Shown piece by piece: positions 12,801 to 46,200 of a stretch of 64,000 bases of DNA (position 1 is its first letter; each line of letters begins with the position of its first letter). Position numbers and translations under genes: made by a program. Origin of the DNA: Trichoplax sp. H2 (taxonomy: Eukaryota > Placozoa > Uniplacotomia > Trichoplacea); contig NOWV01000012.1 of assembly GCA_003344405.1 (NCBI GenBank), positions 434,001-498,000 of the forward strand, in the 5' to 3' direction. Under the pieces are notes generated by a model, which saw nothing but the letters and a program-made list of their open reading frames with translations, made no database searches and was not told the DNA's origin.

Positions 12801-15800
12801 CAACTATTAACGTTAAGTTTAGAAGAAATTAGCCGAGCGGCTCGTTTAAGCTGTTTCCTAGGTAATTAGTTCATTAGCTGATAATGAACAAGTTAAAAAA
12901 ATTGATAATTTCATAATATTTACCTTGCACTATAAAGTAGATAAAATCTATCAAATTTTCTACCTATACTTTATGAAGTAATTCTATTGTGCTGAAGCCG
13001 GCTTATGTCGATTTTGCTATCTGTCTTTCAAGGAATGCCGGAGAACTTTGCCTCTGTAGCGTCTAAATTAGTTGATGCTACCTGTGAAGCTTTCACTGGA
13101 TCTGGAGGATGGAAAAACAAGATATTCAGTACCAGCACTAATCATAGCTCCTTCAAATTATGGACTTCTCAAGTACTTGGAATTGATACGGTTATATCAT
13201 TAGCTTTTGAGCTAGGAACCTTTTCATACGAAAGTTGGAATCACATATTTAGGTACTGCAGTGATTATACATTGCGTCGATAATTATAATAGATCTATGA
13301 GTTCGTATTACTTTTAGTGTAACTTAATTATTAGTTCATATTATCTAGATGTGGGGTAAACTATCTTCAATGTAATCGTAATATATGACTCTTAACTTTC
13401 ATATTAGATGTTCGGCCTTTGTTGCACAATTGGATAATTTGTATTCAACAAGTCAATCAAATATCAGTTTAAGTAATAGTTCAGACATCGATGGTAGCAT
13501 GACATTTACAGCGACAGACGACAGTAGTGATGGTAAAAGCACTAAAGAACTAATACAACAAATAGAAAATCAGCATGGTATTTCATCGCAAGGATTAAAT
13601 TGGAATGATGCGGCTAAAATCGTTAAAAGTATTATGATGTCAATTGAACGATTATTTGAGGAAGCAGCAATCCATCTTGACGCTAATGGGCTTCTTTCAT
13701 TCGTTAAAACGTTGTGCCAGGCATCTCAACAACAATTATTTAGTATCAGTGGCTCTGCGTGTACCAATGATGGTGCTCTGCCAATTCCTATTTTAGTTCC
13801 TGCAACTAATCTAGCTATTTCACGTACGTCTCTCCATCTACACCAACTAGGCCAATATTTATTGCGATGTACACATATTAGTGGCCGTCCATTAGCTCAT
13901 TTAATGAAAGCCTGGTATGAAGTTGCACCTCATTTTGTTAAGGTATGTTACAGATTACATGATTAATTTCCCAACAGCTGCTTAAAAATAAAACGAATAA
14001 TACTTGTATATTTGAATACGATCTTGCACACTGTTGCTATTCTAGGCTGTGTAAAATTAGTTAGGTGTTCGGTATTCTAACCTATTATAATTCCTTTTAT
14101 AGGCTGCTTGTCATTATGATAGCCGCATATCTCTTGTAGCTGTACAATGTATACAGCAATTCATTGGTGAAATTCTACAACAGAGAGAAGAAATGTTATA
14201 TTTTTCTTTTAACGAATCTTTGTTTAGATCCTTTGAATCTATTCTGTCTATTAATTCCAGCAATAACCTACTTCAAGAACGGGTACAATAATCAATATAA
14301 TACACTTATTGCTAGTTAATATGCAATCGCAACTAAAAATGTGTGAAGTAATGAGCAGTTATTGAGGCCAAATTTAGAGTAACAAAGCACTGTATAGGCT
14401 TTTCGATATGTAGAGTATTAATCAGATTGCAAGTTTTATAAGTTTCATATCAGAAATTAAAACTAGATTGAAGCATAAATGAAAAGTAGTGTATTCCATT
14501 TATTCTAACCACTTAATTTCTTGCTCACTAGATAATACACGCTATTCGTGAATTAACTGAAATGTACGTAACTAATGTTCGTTCGGGATGGAAACCGGTA
14601 TTTTCTACACTACGCTCTGTTAGGATATTTGATGAACAACATGATGGCTACCTAATGATTAAGACATCTGATCAACAATCATCCCCTGTATTCGAAATTA
14701 TTGCTTCATTTTTTAATAATGAGGACCATTGCATTTATGCAAACGCAGCTGTTGAATGCACTTTATGTTTAATTAAATTTCTTGTCTGCGATACCAAAGA
14801 GAAACTTGGATTTGATGCTTGCGAACCAGCATTAAAATATATTAAATTATGCTGCAAAAAACTACGTTCAGCCTATTTACTAACGTCAAGGCCTGTTTTT
14901 ACTGGTGCAGACTCCATCATTTTGCCTAACGATCCTTCGTCAGCTAACCCGTCTGATTCTATTTATACCACTCAGGATTTCTTACAAAAAATATTCTCCG
15001 ATGATGGTGCAGCTATAACTGATATTGCTATAGTAAATTTACCAGCCAGTTATACTATTCTCAAAACAGATGATACAGGTATTATACGATCTCTATAAAA
15101 TAAATAACCACATAATTAAAATAGAATTTCTTCGGTGTCCGTACACGATATATTTTAACAGGGTATAATATAAACTTAAACATGGCCTATATAAATACAT
15201 TAAAAATATCTCCATCCGAAAAATAACTTTTAATATATCTTTTATAGGTATTCTTCGCGTTTGGTATTTGTTACTTGAAGGCCTGACAAGTGCAGTTGTA
15301 ACCTGTCCACGTAAATATCAACCGCAAAGTCTAGAACTTTTATTCAATCTGTTTAAAGATATCACTTCCGTACCCGGCCCGCATTTTGGTATTTTTGCCA
15401 TTACTCATCTACTTTTGCCAATGATTCATGCATGGATGCGCCATGGATTAAATCAACGTCAATATTGGCGAGAATGTGAAGGAAATTTTAAGCATGCTTG
15501 TGGATTAGCTACAGATCTGGTTGAAGACCAAATTACTAAGTTCTTAAATGATAAAAGAGCTGCTGAATTTGTACCGGGATTAATCCATCAAATGATAAAT
15601 CTTCTTACGGACTGTATGGCACAGCCAACTGAAGCAATAGCACGCGTTGGATGTGCATCGTTTAGGTTAATATTATACATTATTATTATCGTATATAACG
15701 TACACTTGCAGAATCATTGTAATAGAAAAACTTATGTAATTTACTTCGATTACATTATAATCTCCATTATTCACTATTTAAAGTCGCATATCAATGAGAA

Positions 15801-17850
15801 CGTAAAAATACCCTTTAATTTCATCAACTAGGCACTTGTTGCTCGTTGTTGGGCCTATTTTCACGGAAGAATTATGGAATATCGCTTGCAAAGGCATTAG
15901 AAATGCTGTGGCTGCAACGTTATACAGCACAACACAAATGCTTTCTTCATTTGAGCCTGGATCCTCAAACATACATGGAGATCATGATACAGTGAAAGTT
16001 TTAGCCAGAACGGATAATACAAGAATCGAGCAACAAAGGATTCATCAACTAGCAGATCAGGTATAAGTTTATCTAAACATAGTTATTGAAGAGTTATAAA
16101 TAACTCTTCATTTGTTCATGATCAAGCCCTTTAATCTGTAATATTTTAAACTACAATATAACCTAACTCATAGGACACAAGAACGTTGTATATAACAATC
16201 TTAATCTGCTTGAATATTTAATTAAAATAGGTATTTTTAACCGAAACACAACTTGCTCAAGGATTGAATACTAAAGTCATGGTAGACTCTCAATCAACAT
16301 CGGAAGATCGTAAATCCTTTTCATTTCTGTTAATCCCTGCCCAACCTGTTCATGAAGGGACCGATACGAATAACTCGCAGGAAGAAATAAAGTAAGTCAA
16401 GCAACAAAAGGCTACATATCATTAGGTTTAGTCTCGATATATTTTCTGTAACAACTAACCAAACGATGTCTATACTATTATAATTTGTACTAGCTAATAT
16501 TAACTTTGATATTTCATTTGTTATAGAATACCATTTAACAGTTTACTTGTTGGATTGTTGTCCCATCAGCTCATTCTTGAAGTTTTTGAGTGTCTACTAT
16601 TGGATACATTGCCAAATTCTGTTCACATTCCAATTAAATCCTTAGCAACAAATAGAAGGCCTTCTACATCTAGTGATACAAACGAAAAGCAAAATACCAA
16701 TCAAGACCGTAAAGTTGGTCTTTTGCAGTATCTTCCGGTTCATAATTTGTCTGTCTTGCTAGATTGCTTAGTTAGCTCTTATACCATATCTTGTGAATTT
16801 AATTCTCGACCTGCAATTCGATTTATGATCCAAAAATTAGCCAAATTACCAGCTTTGGCTAATTTATATCGTCAAGCTATTCGAAGCTTTACACTATATG
16901 TAACGACATTATTTAAGATTTATGATGATTGCAGTTATCCATTTTCCCCTGGTAAAGTGCGTCGAATTATTAAGAAGAAAATTATATACGGTCGACATAT
17001 TGGAAGCGGACTAAAAAGTACAACAAGTATTGACGAGGATGGCCAAAGTAGCATGGTATCGGATTATCTACCGTCAGATGATCAGTTCAATCTATCAAAT
17101 CAAATCTCTGCAATTCATTCTAGGAGTGATCGCGACCCGGTGGAATCTACTTATACTAGCACCTCTACTACCATAAGCGCTAGTCACACTACCGCATTAG
17201 GACGTCGTAAACTTTTTGGTTGTAGTTTTAGTGAAGACAGGACATCGATTCATAGTGGTTATAAAGGTGATGATGAGGTATTTAGCGAGATAAAAGGAAA
17301 TCATGATGGTGAAGAGGATGAAGACAGGGATAATAGCTATTTAATTAGTATTATCCATAGAATCCATAATGCTTGCTGTCAAGTTTGCGCATCCTATATT
17401 ACATTGCATAGCAGCGATACAACTAAGCTACCACTGCTTGATACTCAATTAGATTATTTAGATTATGTCAAAGAAATTTCAGTTGATGATTCCAATCTTA
17501 AGAGATTGATCTCAAAATATAGTGAAGAACAAAATGAATCCAGTAATCAAGAACATCGTATATATCGTGTTGAAGATCAACAATCACAACACAGTGGTGC
17601 AACAACACCTCGCAAAAGTAGTGGTGAAAAATTTACGGAATGCGATAATGTAGCAATCGGTGCTTATGCTACCCTTGTTAAAACAATGCTTAGGTTAATA
17701 TTAGGATTACCTGATGATAAATTTAAAGCTATTTTACCTGCTGTCTTGCCAGCAATCAATTTACTAATACTCAAAGTTAACGAAAGCTCCGTTCGACAGA
17801 GCGTTTATCAAATTATTTGCCGTGTGACTATTCTCTATGGTATATGTTGA
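885..17850 (+). CDS. ARFGEF3: ARFGEF3 (BIG3/KIAA1244)-like Sec7-family protein, 23 coding exons
   Basis: Exons: 885-969, 1373-1415, 1751-1832, 5931-6062, 7845-7913, 8191-8304, 8416-9578, 9692-9776, 9897-10004, 10121-10364, 10459-10574, 10945-11172, 11280-12135, 12324-12558, 12649-12861, 12998-13252, 13408-13942, 14103-14282, 14532-15078, 15248-15665, 15832-16060, 16231-16391, 16527-17850. Phases agree at the junctions, apart from frame breaks inside exons 7 and 16. Protein about 2,470 residues (human BIG3 2,177). Family landmarks are seen throughout: MESVLHQL start, REKCLLP, IECVCALL, SWLSELYHRIL, SGWKPVFSTL, TCPRKYQPQSLELLFNL, VGPIFTEELW, LLSHQ and a C-terminus ending VRQ..YQIICR. The family is related to the BIG1/2 Arf exchange factors, but its Sec7-like region (around exons 14-15) is degenerate; I see no canonical catalytic Sec7 motif. 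In mammals BIG3 acts in secretory-granule biogenesis and anchors PKA and PP1. ATG 885 matches the human start; an in-frame ATG at 852 would add 11 codons. Confidence 0.93.
1833..7844 (+). other. long introns 3 and 4 of ARFGEF3 (with exon 4 at 5931-6062)
   Basis: Introns 3 (1833-5930) and 4 (6063-7844) are far longer than the gene's other introns, most of which are 90-380 bases. I see no supportable gene inside. The open frames at 5549-5746 and 6374-6757 are AT-rich, lack splice context and resemble no family. Exon 4 uses the acceptor at 5930; a second TTTTAG inside it at 5938-5943 is read as coding, because only the upstream acceptor gives phase 0 and restores the KILLDDRF segment that matches KLLSEERF in human. 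Confidence 0.6.
8416..9578 (+). other. acidic low-complexity insert of ARFGEF3 (exon 7)
   Basis: Exon 7 codes for about 387 residues rich in D, E, S, N and T, where human BIG3 has only a short linker between its N-terminal repeats. Near the end is a lysine cluster followed by KTVSF (9386-9400) and an acidic DDE. KTVSF fits the [RK]-V-x-F class of PP1 docking motifs. The reading frame starts in one frame at 8416 and continues in another after about 8765 (see the frame-break finding). The insert ends at donor GTAAGA at 9579. Its composition suggests intrinsic disorder; function beyond the possible docking motif is unknown. Confidence 0.75.
9777..9896 (+). other. GC-AG intron of ARFGEF3
   Basis: The donor reads AAG|GCAAGC, the typical strong context of the minor GC donor class, and the acceptor is CAACAG. 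Joining 9776 to 9897 keeps phase 2 and gives a continuous match to the human segment around LQLLYLECILSVL. No GT donor nearby preserves the frame. Confidence 0.8.
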
Positions 17851-20493
17851 TAAAGTATTCATTCTAGTATCGACGATAATCAAAATCGATAATATTTGCT
17901 GTATTAAATTTCAGTGAAGAAAGAAAATTTTCCAAATCTAACGATGATAATACTCGTATACTGGAGATCGGTTAATGCAATCTGTAGCTAAATCCGTATG
18001 CTTATGAATAATGTGTAAAACCTATTGATTGCTCTAATTATATATCTAGTGAAGTTGCCATTGCTGGGCACCATTTAGCTTTTATAATAAGCTAGCTTGT
18101 CTTAAAAAGCTAATTTGAAAGCCAAATTTTTAGCAGCACAATAAGTTATAGAAAGAAATTGATATGTATTAGGTTACTAATAGATTAAATATAGTAATAT
18201 ATTCATTTTGGAGTCTATAGTCTCAATGGCTGATCCGTATGGATTTAAAGATACAGCAAATTGTTAAATGTATAGTTCCTTTTTGACATCAGTGAATAAT
18301 TTTAAAACGTAGCTCACTTTAATAATATTGATATCTATAATGAATTAAGTTATTTTAATTGCTTGAATTTTAAGTTTGGACGCGTTTCTAAACTATTTAA
18401 TTCGAAAAAGTAAGAACAATGTTTAATTATTGATATTCGAAAACTTTAAGCGATCAAAAGCCGATACTATATAACAAAATGATTTTAAGATATTAAAAAT
18501 ATAGTGTCTATGTAATATGGCCCATTAATAATCAACCCCACAAGGCATACTCCCATATTCAACTAATTTCAAATTTGACGATGAAAACTCCTAAATCAGG
18601 TATGGTACGTTGTACCATATTTTAATGTTATGTATTAGTATTTAAATAAAAAAATAAGTAAACTCTACTCTGTGCTCTGTTCGACGTGGTGGCTATTACC
18701 AGACTTGGATATGCGCATAAATGACGTTTTGCTTTATTTTTAGTCCCGATATTAGAAGGTCGGTAAATTACGATAGCAATATAATTCTCCATTGAATTTA
18801 TTGCACATTTTTAAAGTGCTTCAATAGTTTCGTTAAAGTATATGCTATTAAATATAAAGTTACTCTTAAAATAGTAATACAATGATTAATTAAATTTACT
18901 ATTAATCAAATAATTAATTTACTATAAATAATATGCTAAGCGAACAGTCGTTCGGCCTTACTGGACATTAGGTACAGTCATATTTTACATAATTGTACGT
19001 TTTCATACTAACTTTAATTAAGATACTATTTAGCCATACGGTAGGGACTAAAATTAAAACTATAGAATTTTCTAGGCTGTAATTTTCACACAAAGTTGCA
19101 AAACAGATTAATACTTCATCATAAAAATCTATCAAAATAAGTCATTACTAAGAAGTGCCAGGAAGCCTGATTATTGCTACTAAATAATCTGGTGTCGATT
19201 TATTGTAATTCCAATACGATAATAGATCATTTGGTCTAATCAATATTATCAGACAAGAATGTTTTAACATCGAATTGGACGATTATCAATCAAGTTCTCT
19301 CTACTTTAAAATGATAATCATATGCGAACTATAATAACGTAAGGTGAGGATATACAATACTTGTATTTTCTCTCAACTTTTCTTACATTTTATCTACTAT
19401 CACATTCTATAGCTTCACTTATAGCTATTATTAATTGAATTCATCTCTAATTGCTGCTATAGCTCTATCTATATGAAATGGACATACGGAATACTATCAC
19501 GTTATAAGAGAAATCTAAATTTGATAATAAACGATTAAACGTTATTATATTAGCAATAAAACATCAGATAACGCTAATATTACAACAAATAACATTGTAG
19601 CAGAATTCTTTTATTCGCAAATACTGGATGTCAATTAATTGGACCATAGACACAGTACACGACTGTACTGCATACAGTTTAGTTTGTAGCTAGAATAAGA
19701 AATGTAGTCCTATCATCAAAAATCGTTCATTAATTCTACCTGCAGTACCACGTATGAGCACGTAGAATAAGGGCTACCAAGATATTCATTTTAAACGGTA
19801 TATGAAATGACACTGCATTTTTATATAATCAATAAATTGATCAAAATAGTAAATTTAAGAAATACCTACAGTATTACGGAGATAGTCTATCTCAACACAG
19901 GGAGTACACAATTAATGTTTGGTTACAAAAGCAGTATTCGCTATCATTTCTAGATTTAGTTAAACATATTGAACATTTTACTTAAAATTATTATACTCGT
20001 ATTTATGGTCATAGATATCTAGTCACATAGACATTTAATAAGCTAAACAACGTCCGTCGTTTACAGTGTTGTTTCAGTTACTGTAAAATTTAGACTTTGT
20101 AATAATTCTACCTTTAATTTTTATCCCTCGCACCATCCATTAAGAGATATCGCAATGTCAATATACTGCATACAATAAAAGTCAATAAATATAATCTATA
20201 ATCGTTTGAGGGTATAAAAAGTGTTTTAACTAAGCAATTGATATATTGATCAAAATTGAACATTTATTATACGACATATAATCAATCACATATTTAAAAT
20301 TATAAACAGGACAATAAAATGTATTGATAAGAAATGAGCATTTTTCGTATTTATATCGTTCATTATTCATAAAATAACTGTAATTATATTGGAAATGATT
20401 CTTTCCACTGGATATGTCATATGTAGATAATTTGGCGTACATTTTGCATGATATATGTCGTAAATCACTAAATATATGAATAAACGCGTTTTT
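17851..20493. other. intergenic stretch between convergent ARFGEF3 and RUNX, 3' UTRs
   Basis: No gene is seen. On the plus strand AATAAA at 18645-18650 could end ARFGEF3 transcripts, with a small inverted repeat (GGTACGTTGTACC core) at about 18600-18620 just before it. On the minus strand AATAAA (20263-20268, written TTTATT on plus) lies about 230 bases past the RUNX stop and is a good candidate poly(A) signal. The minus-strand open frame at 20230-20442 is AT-rich and unsupported. Confidence 0.5.
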
Positions 20494-41999
<21,506 letters not shown>

Positions 42000-42082
42000 T
42001 TATTAAAGTTATCATCGAAATCTATCTACTGCCTATAAGTCAGTTGTTGAGCTAACTTTGCCAAAGTATAGCGGTAAGTTTC

Positions 42083-42602
42083 ATTATAACAAATTATACT
42101 CTATGATTTAACCTACTAAAACTGTATGCTTAATCAGATGAACTTAATAGACAAGTCATGAATAATTATAAAGTAATACTGGTACCCGGTATTAGAAGAT
42201 GACTAAAGCATAAGATCAGTTATTTTGTACCAATTGTAATACAGTGCAATTGCATATTAAGTGTACTGTAATTAACTCTTATCGATCATCCTAATTATTC
42301 AGATAAAAACTGGAGATGGAGGATTTTCATGGAGAGATCAAGGTGGTAGATAATAAGAAATTCAGTTGAGTTCTATGAAATTATGTCTTATTGCAACTTG
42401 TCGGCCTCTAATAAATATCAGAATAGGTACTTATCAGATTTTACAGTACGATATATGTATATTCATCTGACAGCCATTAACAGATATAACTCACATCCAT
42501 TTAATTTATTTAAAGGAGAAGGATAAATTCTTTCTTCCTAATTTATAGATCTAAATGATGAAATATTGGGATGTATCAACTTCACTAATGCTGTACGTGA
42601 AA
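42083..42602. repeat. left copy of duplicated segment flanking the assembly gap
   Basis: This segment begins ATTATAACAAATTATACTC and runs straight into the N gap. It is repeated with only a few base differences from 42623, immediately after the gap, except that the right copy has 143 extra bases. The very high identity and the break exactly at the gap point to two haplotypes of one locus placed in tandem rather than a biological duplication. Confidence 0.85.
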
Positions 42603-42622
42603 NNNNNNNNNNNNNNNNNNNN
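42603..42622. other. assembly gap (20 N)
   Basis: Twenty unknown bases, probably a placeholder of arbitrary length. It joins two near-identical sequences, so the true locus may have no gap at all. Confidence 0.99.
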
Positions 42623-43285
42623 ATTATAACAAATTATACTCTATGATTTAACCTACTAAAACTGTATGCTTAATCAGATGAACTTAATAGACAAGTCATG
42701 AATAATTATAAAGTAATACTGGTACCCGGTATTAGAAGATGAGTAAAGCACAAGATCAGTTATTTTGTACCAATTGTAATACAGTGCAATTGCATATTAA
42801 GTGTACTGTAATTAACTCTTATCGATCATCCTAATTATTCAGATAAAAACTGGAGATGGAGGATTTTCATGGAGAGATTAAGGTGGTAGATAATAAGAAA
42901 TTCAGTTAGAGTTTCATCTATTAATTCTGTACCTTGGTAGCCAGAATCAGTATGTGATGACAATTCTACTCCCGGTAATATTAATGATAAGCTATATACA
43001 TCGATCTATTTTATTACGTATTTACGCTTTAGTAATAGTAAATCAACTCTGAGTTCTATGAAATTATGTCTTATTGCAACTTGTCGGCCTCTAATAAATA
43101 TCAGAATAGGTACTTATCAGATTTTACAGTACGATATTTGTATATTCATCTGACAGCCATTAACAGATATAACTCACATACATTTAATTTATTTAAAGGA
43201 GAAGGATAAATTCTTTCTTCCTAATTTATAGATGTAAATGATGAAATATTAGGATGTATCAACTTCACTAATGCTGTACGTGAAA
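42623..43285. repeat. right copy of duplicated segment flanking the assembly gap
   Basis: Matches 42083-42602 from its first base and continues past the end of the left copy (GCTGTACGTGAA) into unique sequence. It carries a 143-base insertion at 42908-43050 absent from the left copy. Confidence 0.85.
42908..43050. mobile_element. 143-bp haplotype-specific insertion with short inverted ends
   Basis: Present in the right copy only, between CAGTT and GAGTT, which are adjacent in the left copy. It begins AGAGTT and ends AACTCT, a 6-base inverted terminal repeat. No clear target-site duplication is seen, and no coding capacity. It may be a small non-autonomous DNA element of MITE type, or an ordinary indel. 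Confidence 0.4.
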
Positions 43286-46200
43286 TCTTTATAGCTATAG
43301 GTAATTTTGTCAGATGATATATAGCAGACTTTAAGTAGATAGTACACTATAATTATACTATTTTGATGATACACGTCGGTGCGACAGATACGATATACTC
43401 GTATATTCATCTAGTCAGTCAAAGGAAAAGAATGAATATCCATTAAGCAGTTCTTATAACTCTATATTTCTAAATATGACATTAATGATAAAATATTATG
43501 GAAAAAATTGACTACTACAGAGATATAACGCCTAATACAGATATAATGGCAAATGTTAGATGATATTAAGTTAATATGACAGGCTAATTATATAGCACCG
43601 TATTGCATCAATTGTAGTCGACAGGCAGATGTAACGATGATAGTTTGTGGTAATCCAATGATTACAATAGCTACTGTCAAATAGGAGGACCATTTCAAAG
43701 TTTTATTGAACTTAAAAAAGCTTTATTACTACTAAATAGGGCTACTGAACTTAAATATCACAATTTATTAGATATCGATTTCCTATCATTGTATTAAATC
43801 AATTACAAACATTATACCGAAGACTTTAAAGAAAATTATCCACCTACATTTTTCATTTTCATAGCTAGATAAATGGTGGATTGCAATTTATATCATCTGG
43901 CCTAAGTTTTCATCGCAGTCTATATTGCTACTACTATTCCATTGTTCTTCATTATGCTCAAGGTAGAATAAATAATTTGTGTCAAATTCCAGCCAACAAT
44001 GATATCTTCGTAAGTATATTGGCAATTCTAGTAGTGGATGGTTTCCACCTTCTTCCGCTGAAGTAAAAAAATCATCGTTTCTTTTGTATGAGTGAAAAAT
44101 GGATAATATTGACTGTAAAATGATAAAGAAATAATGTCTATCAGTGTATGAAAAAATTATTTATGATTTGTAGATAACATCTAAAGCCTAGAGTAATTAA
44201 ATTAGATCAAGTCTAGTTCTGATTATTAATTGCTGCTTCATTAATCATTCAAGAATCATTGCTCCCAATTGATTTTCAACCTGGATGTCTGTATTGTTTA
44301 GGACAAAAAAGAAAAAATCAAATCAACTTTAATTAATCTACTTCGACTTCCATCCTGATTTAAAAATTATCTCTTATTGTCTGAAAGAAATTTTTGTTTC
44401 ATGACTACTGGCTTACTGATAACGTGATTAGGTTATGATAAGCTAATAAAAGCAATTATTACATAAAAAAGGAATTGACGAAATAATCAGTATGTGAGAA
44501 AAATTGAAGACAAAGCAACCTTGATCGTCATTTCCAATATAAATAAACAAAGAATGATACAAGTCATTTTCGTCTACATAAAAATTTACGCTAATAAATG
44601 ATTCGATGTAGACTAGTGGCCAAATTGGGCAACCAAAAAAATAGTTAACAGTTAAAATTTATTTGTTCTCTTTGCCACATGTTCCGCTAAAAATAACTTT
44701 ATCATTAGTAAAATAAGTTTATTTAATACTACTAGATGTAGGAAAGCATCTTCTAATATTGGTTTAATTTATCATTCGTTTAATTAGATGTCATTATATT
44801 GACTTAGAATCGATTTATGACGTTAGAATAGGATTTATATAACTACCATTATGTACAAATATCGAGGTAAGATGTCGAGATGAATTCTAGGAAGGAAGGA
44901 AGGATATTACCCAATTGATGCTAACGTGATCCTCTCTTTCTTTCTATTTTCGATATATAAAGAGAAATAGATTGTAATAAATTAGTTTTCAAGGAAGAAA
45001 GAGAAACCCAATCACTATTATCACTTAAATACTCCTTTCCTTTCTTTCTTTTCTTAGATATCAATATAGAAATATCGAGATAGCATCGACATCTATTTAA
45101 AGAAAATGAATAACTACCGTTACGTCCTCAGCATATATGCTTAGGAAATGCTTTCTCATTTTATAAATGAAGGACAGAATTAATATTTGGAGAGAAATGC
45201 GGTGGAAAATATATAATCGTTTTTTCTTCAAGTATATCGACATATTCACTTTGTTAAGGAATAATAATTGAAAAGCTTTCCTTTAACTCACACCTTAAGT
45301 AAAACTCATACCACCATATCACTTGCTGCTAAAATTGAGGATTTCTGAAGACAATGGTAGCTAATTATGCAGTTCTAATAGCAAATAAATTTATCATAAG
45401 TCAATCAATGAATAATACCATAGTATGAGAGATAAAATAGGGAATTCTATACCAATTGGTCGCTTGCCTATAAAAATCATAAATTTTCACTTTAACCAGA
45501 AATAAATAAGTTTACATTGTTTTGACTTATTTTATCATCTATTCAATTAGTGATGCTTTTATTGTCATTCAAAGAAGCAATACAGTTAGATATAAAAATT
45601 CTTCTAATTTAATTTTATTTATTCGTCCATAGTTACCAATATTTTTCTTATGTTGTGATAATTCCATTTCTTAACATATCGATACATTTGTGATGATACT
45701 TATCAACTCTAAACTGAAAATGAGAAAATATGCAGCACAATCAGTTGATCAGTTAAGGAGATCAATCCAATATTAGAAAAATAGAATTATAACCATAAAT
45801 AAATCACTTAAACTGTACCATTACTCGAATTATGTAAGAAATTGCCCCTTTGATATATGCGTATTTTCAATTTTGGTAAATGTACACATTTACAAATATT
45901 TTAAGAAATAAACAATTGTAAAATTGACTAATGCTTTACTAGGAGTGACCAGTTTAGTTATATTTGTTTGTAGATCCAAAATATAATGCCGCTACTGTAT
46001 GATTGTGTGTATAATCACTAGGTTAAACTAATAATAATAAATGTATTTTCTTCTTGGCAAATCCTTTATTAATTTTATTTCTATTGATCTCATTTTATCC
46101 GCAAACACTGACTCAATAATAGTAAAAGTATTGTAAATATAGAGCTATTGGTATTAGACTTATTTTTGTGAGATCAGAAAGGGTAAGAAAAATGCATGGT

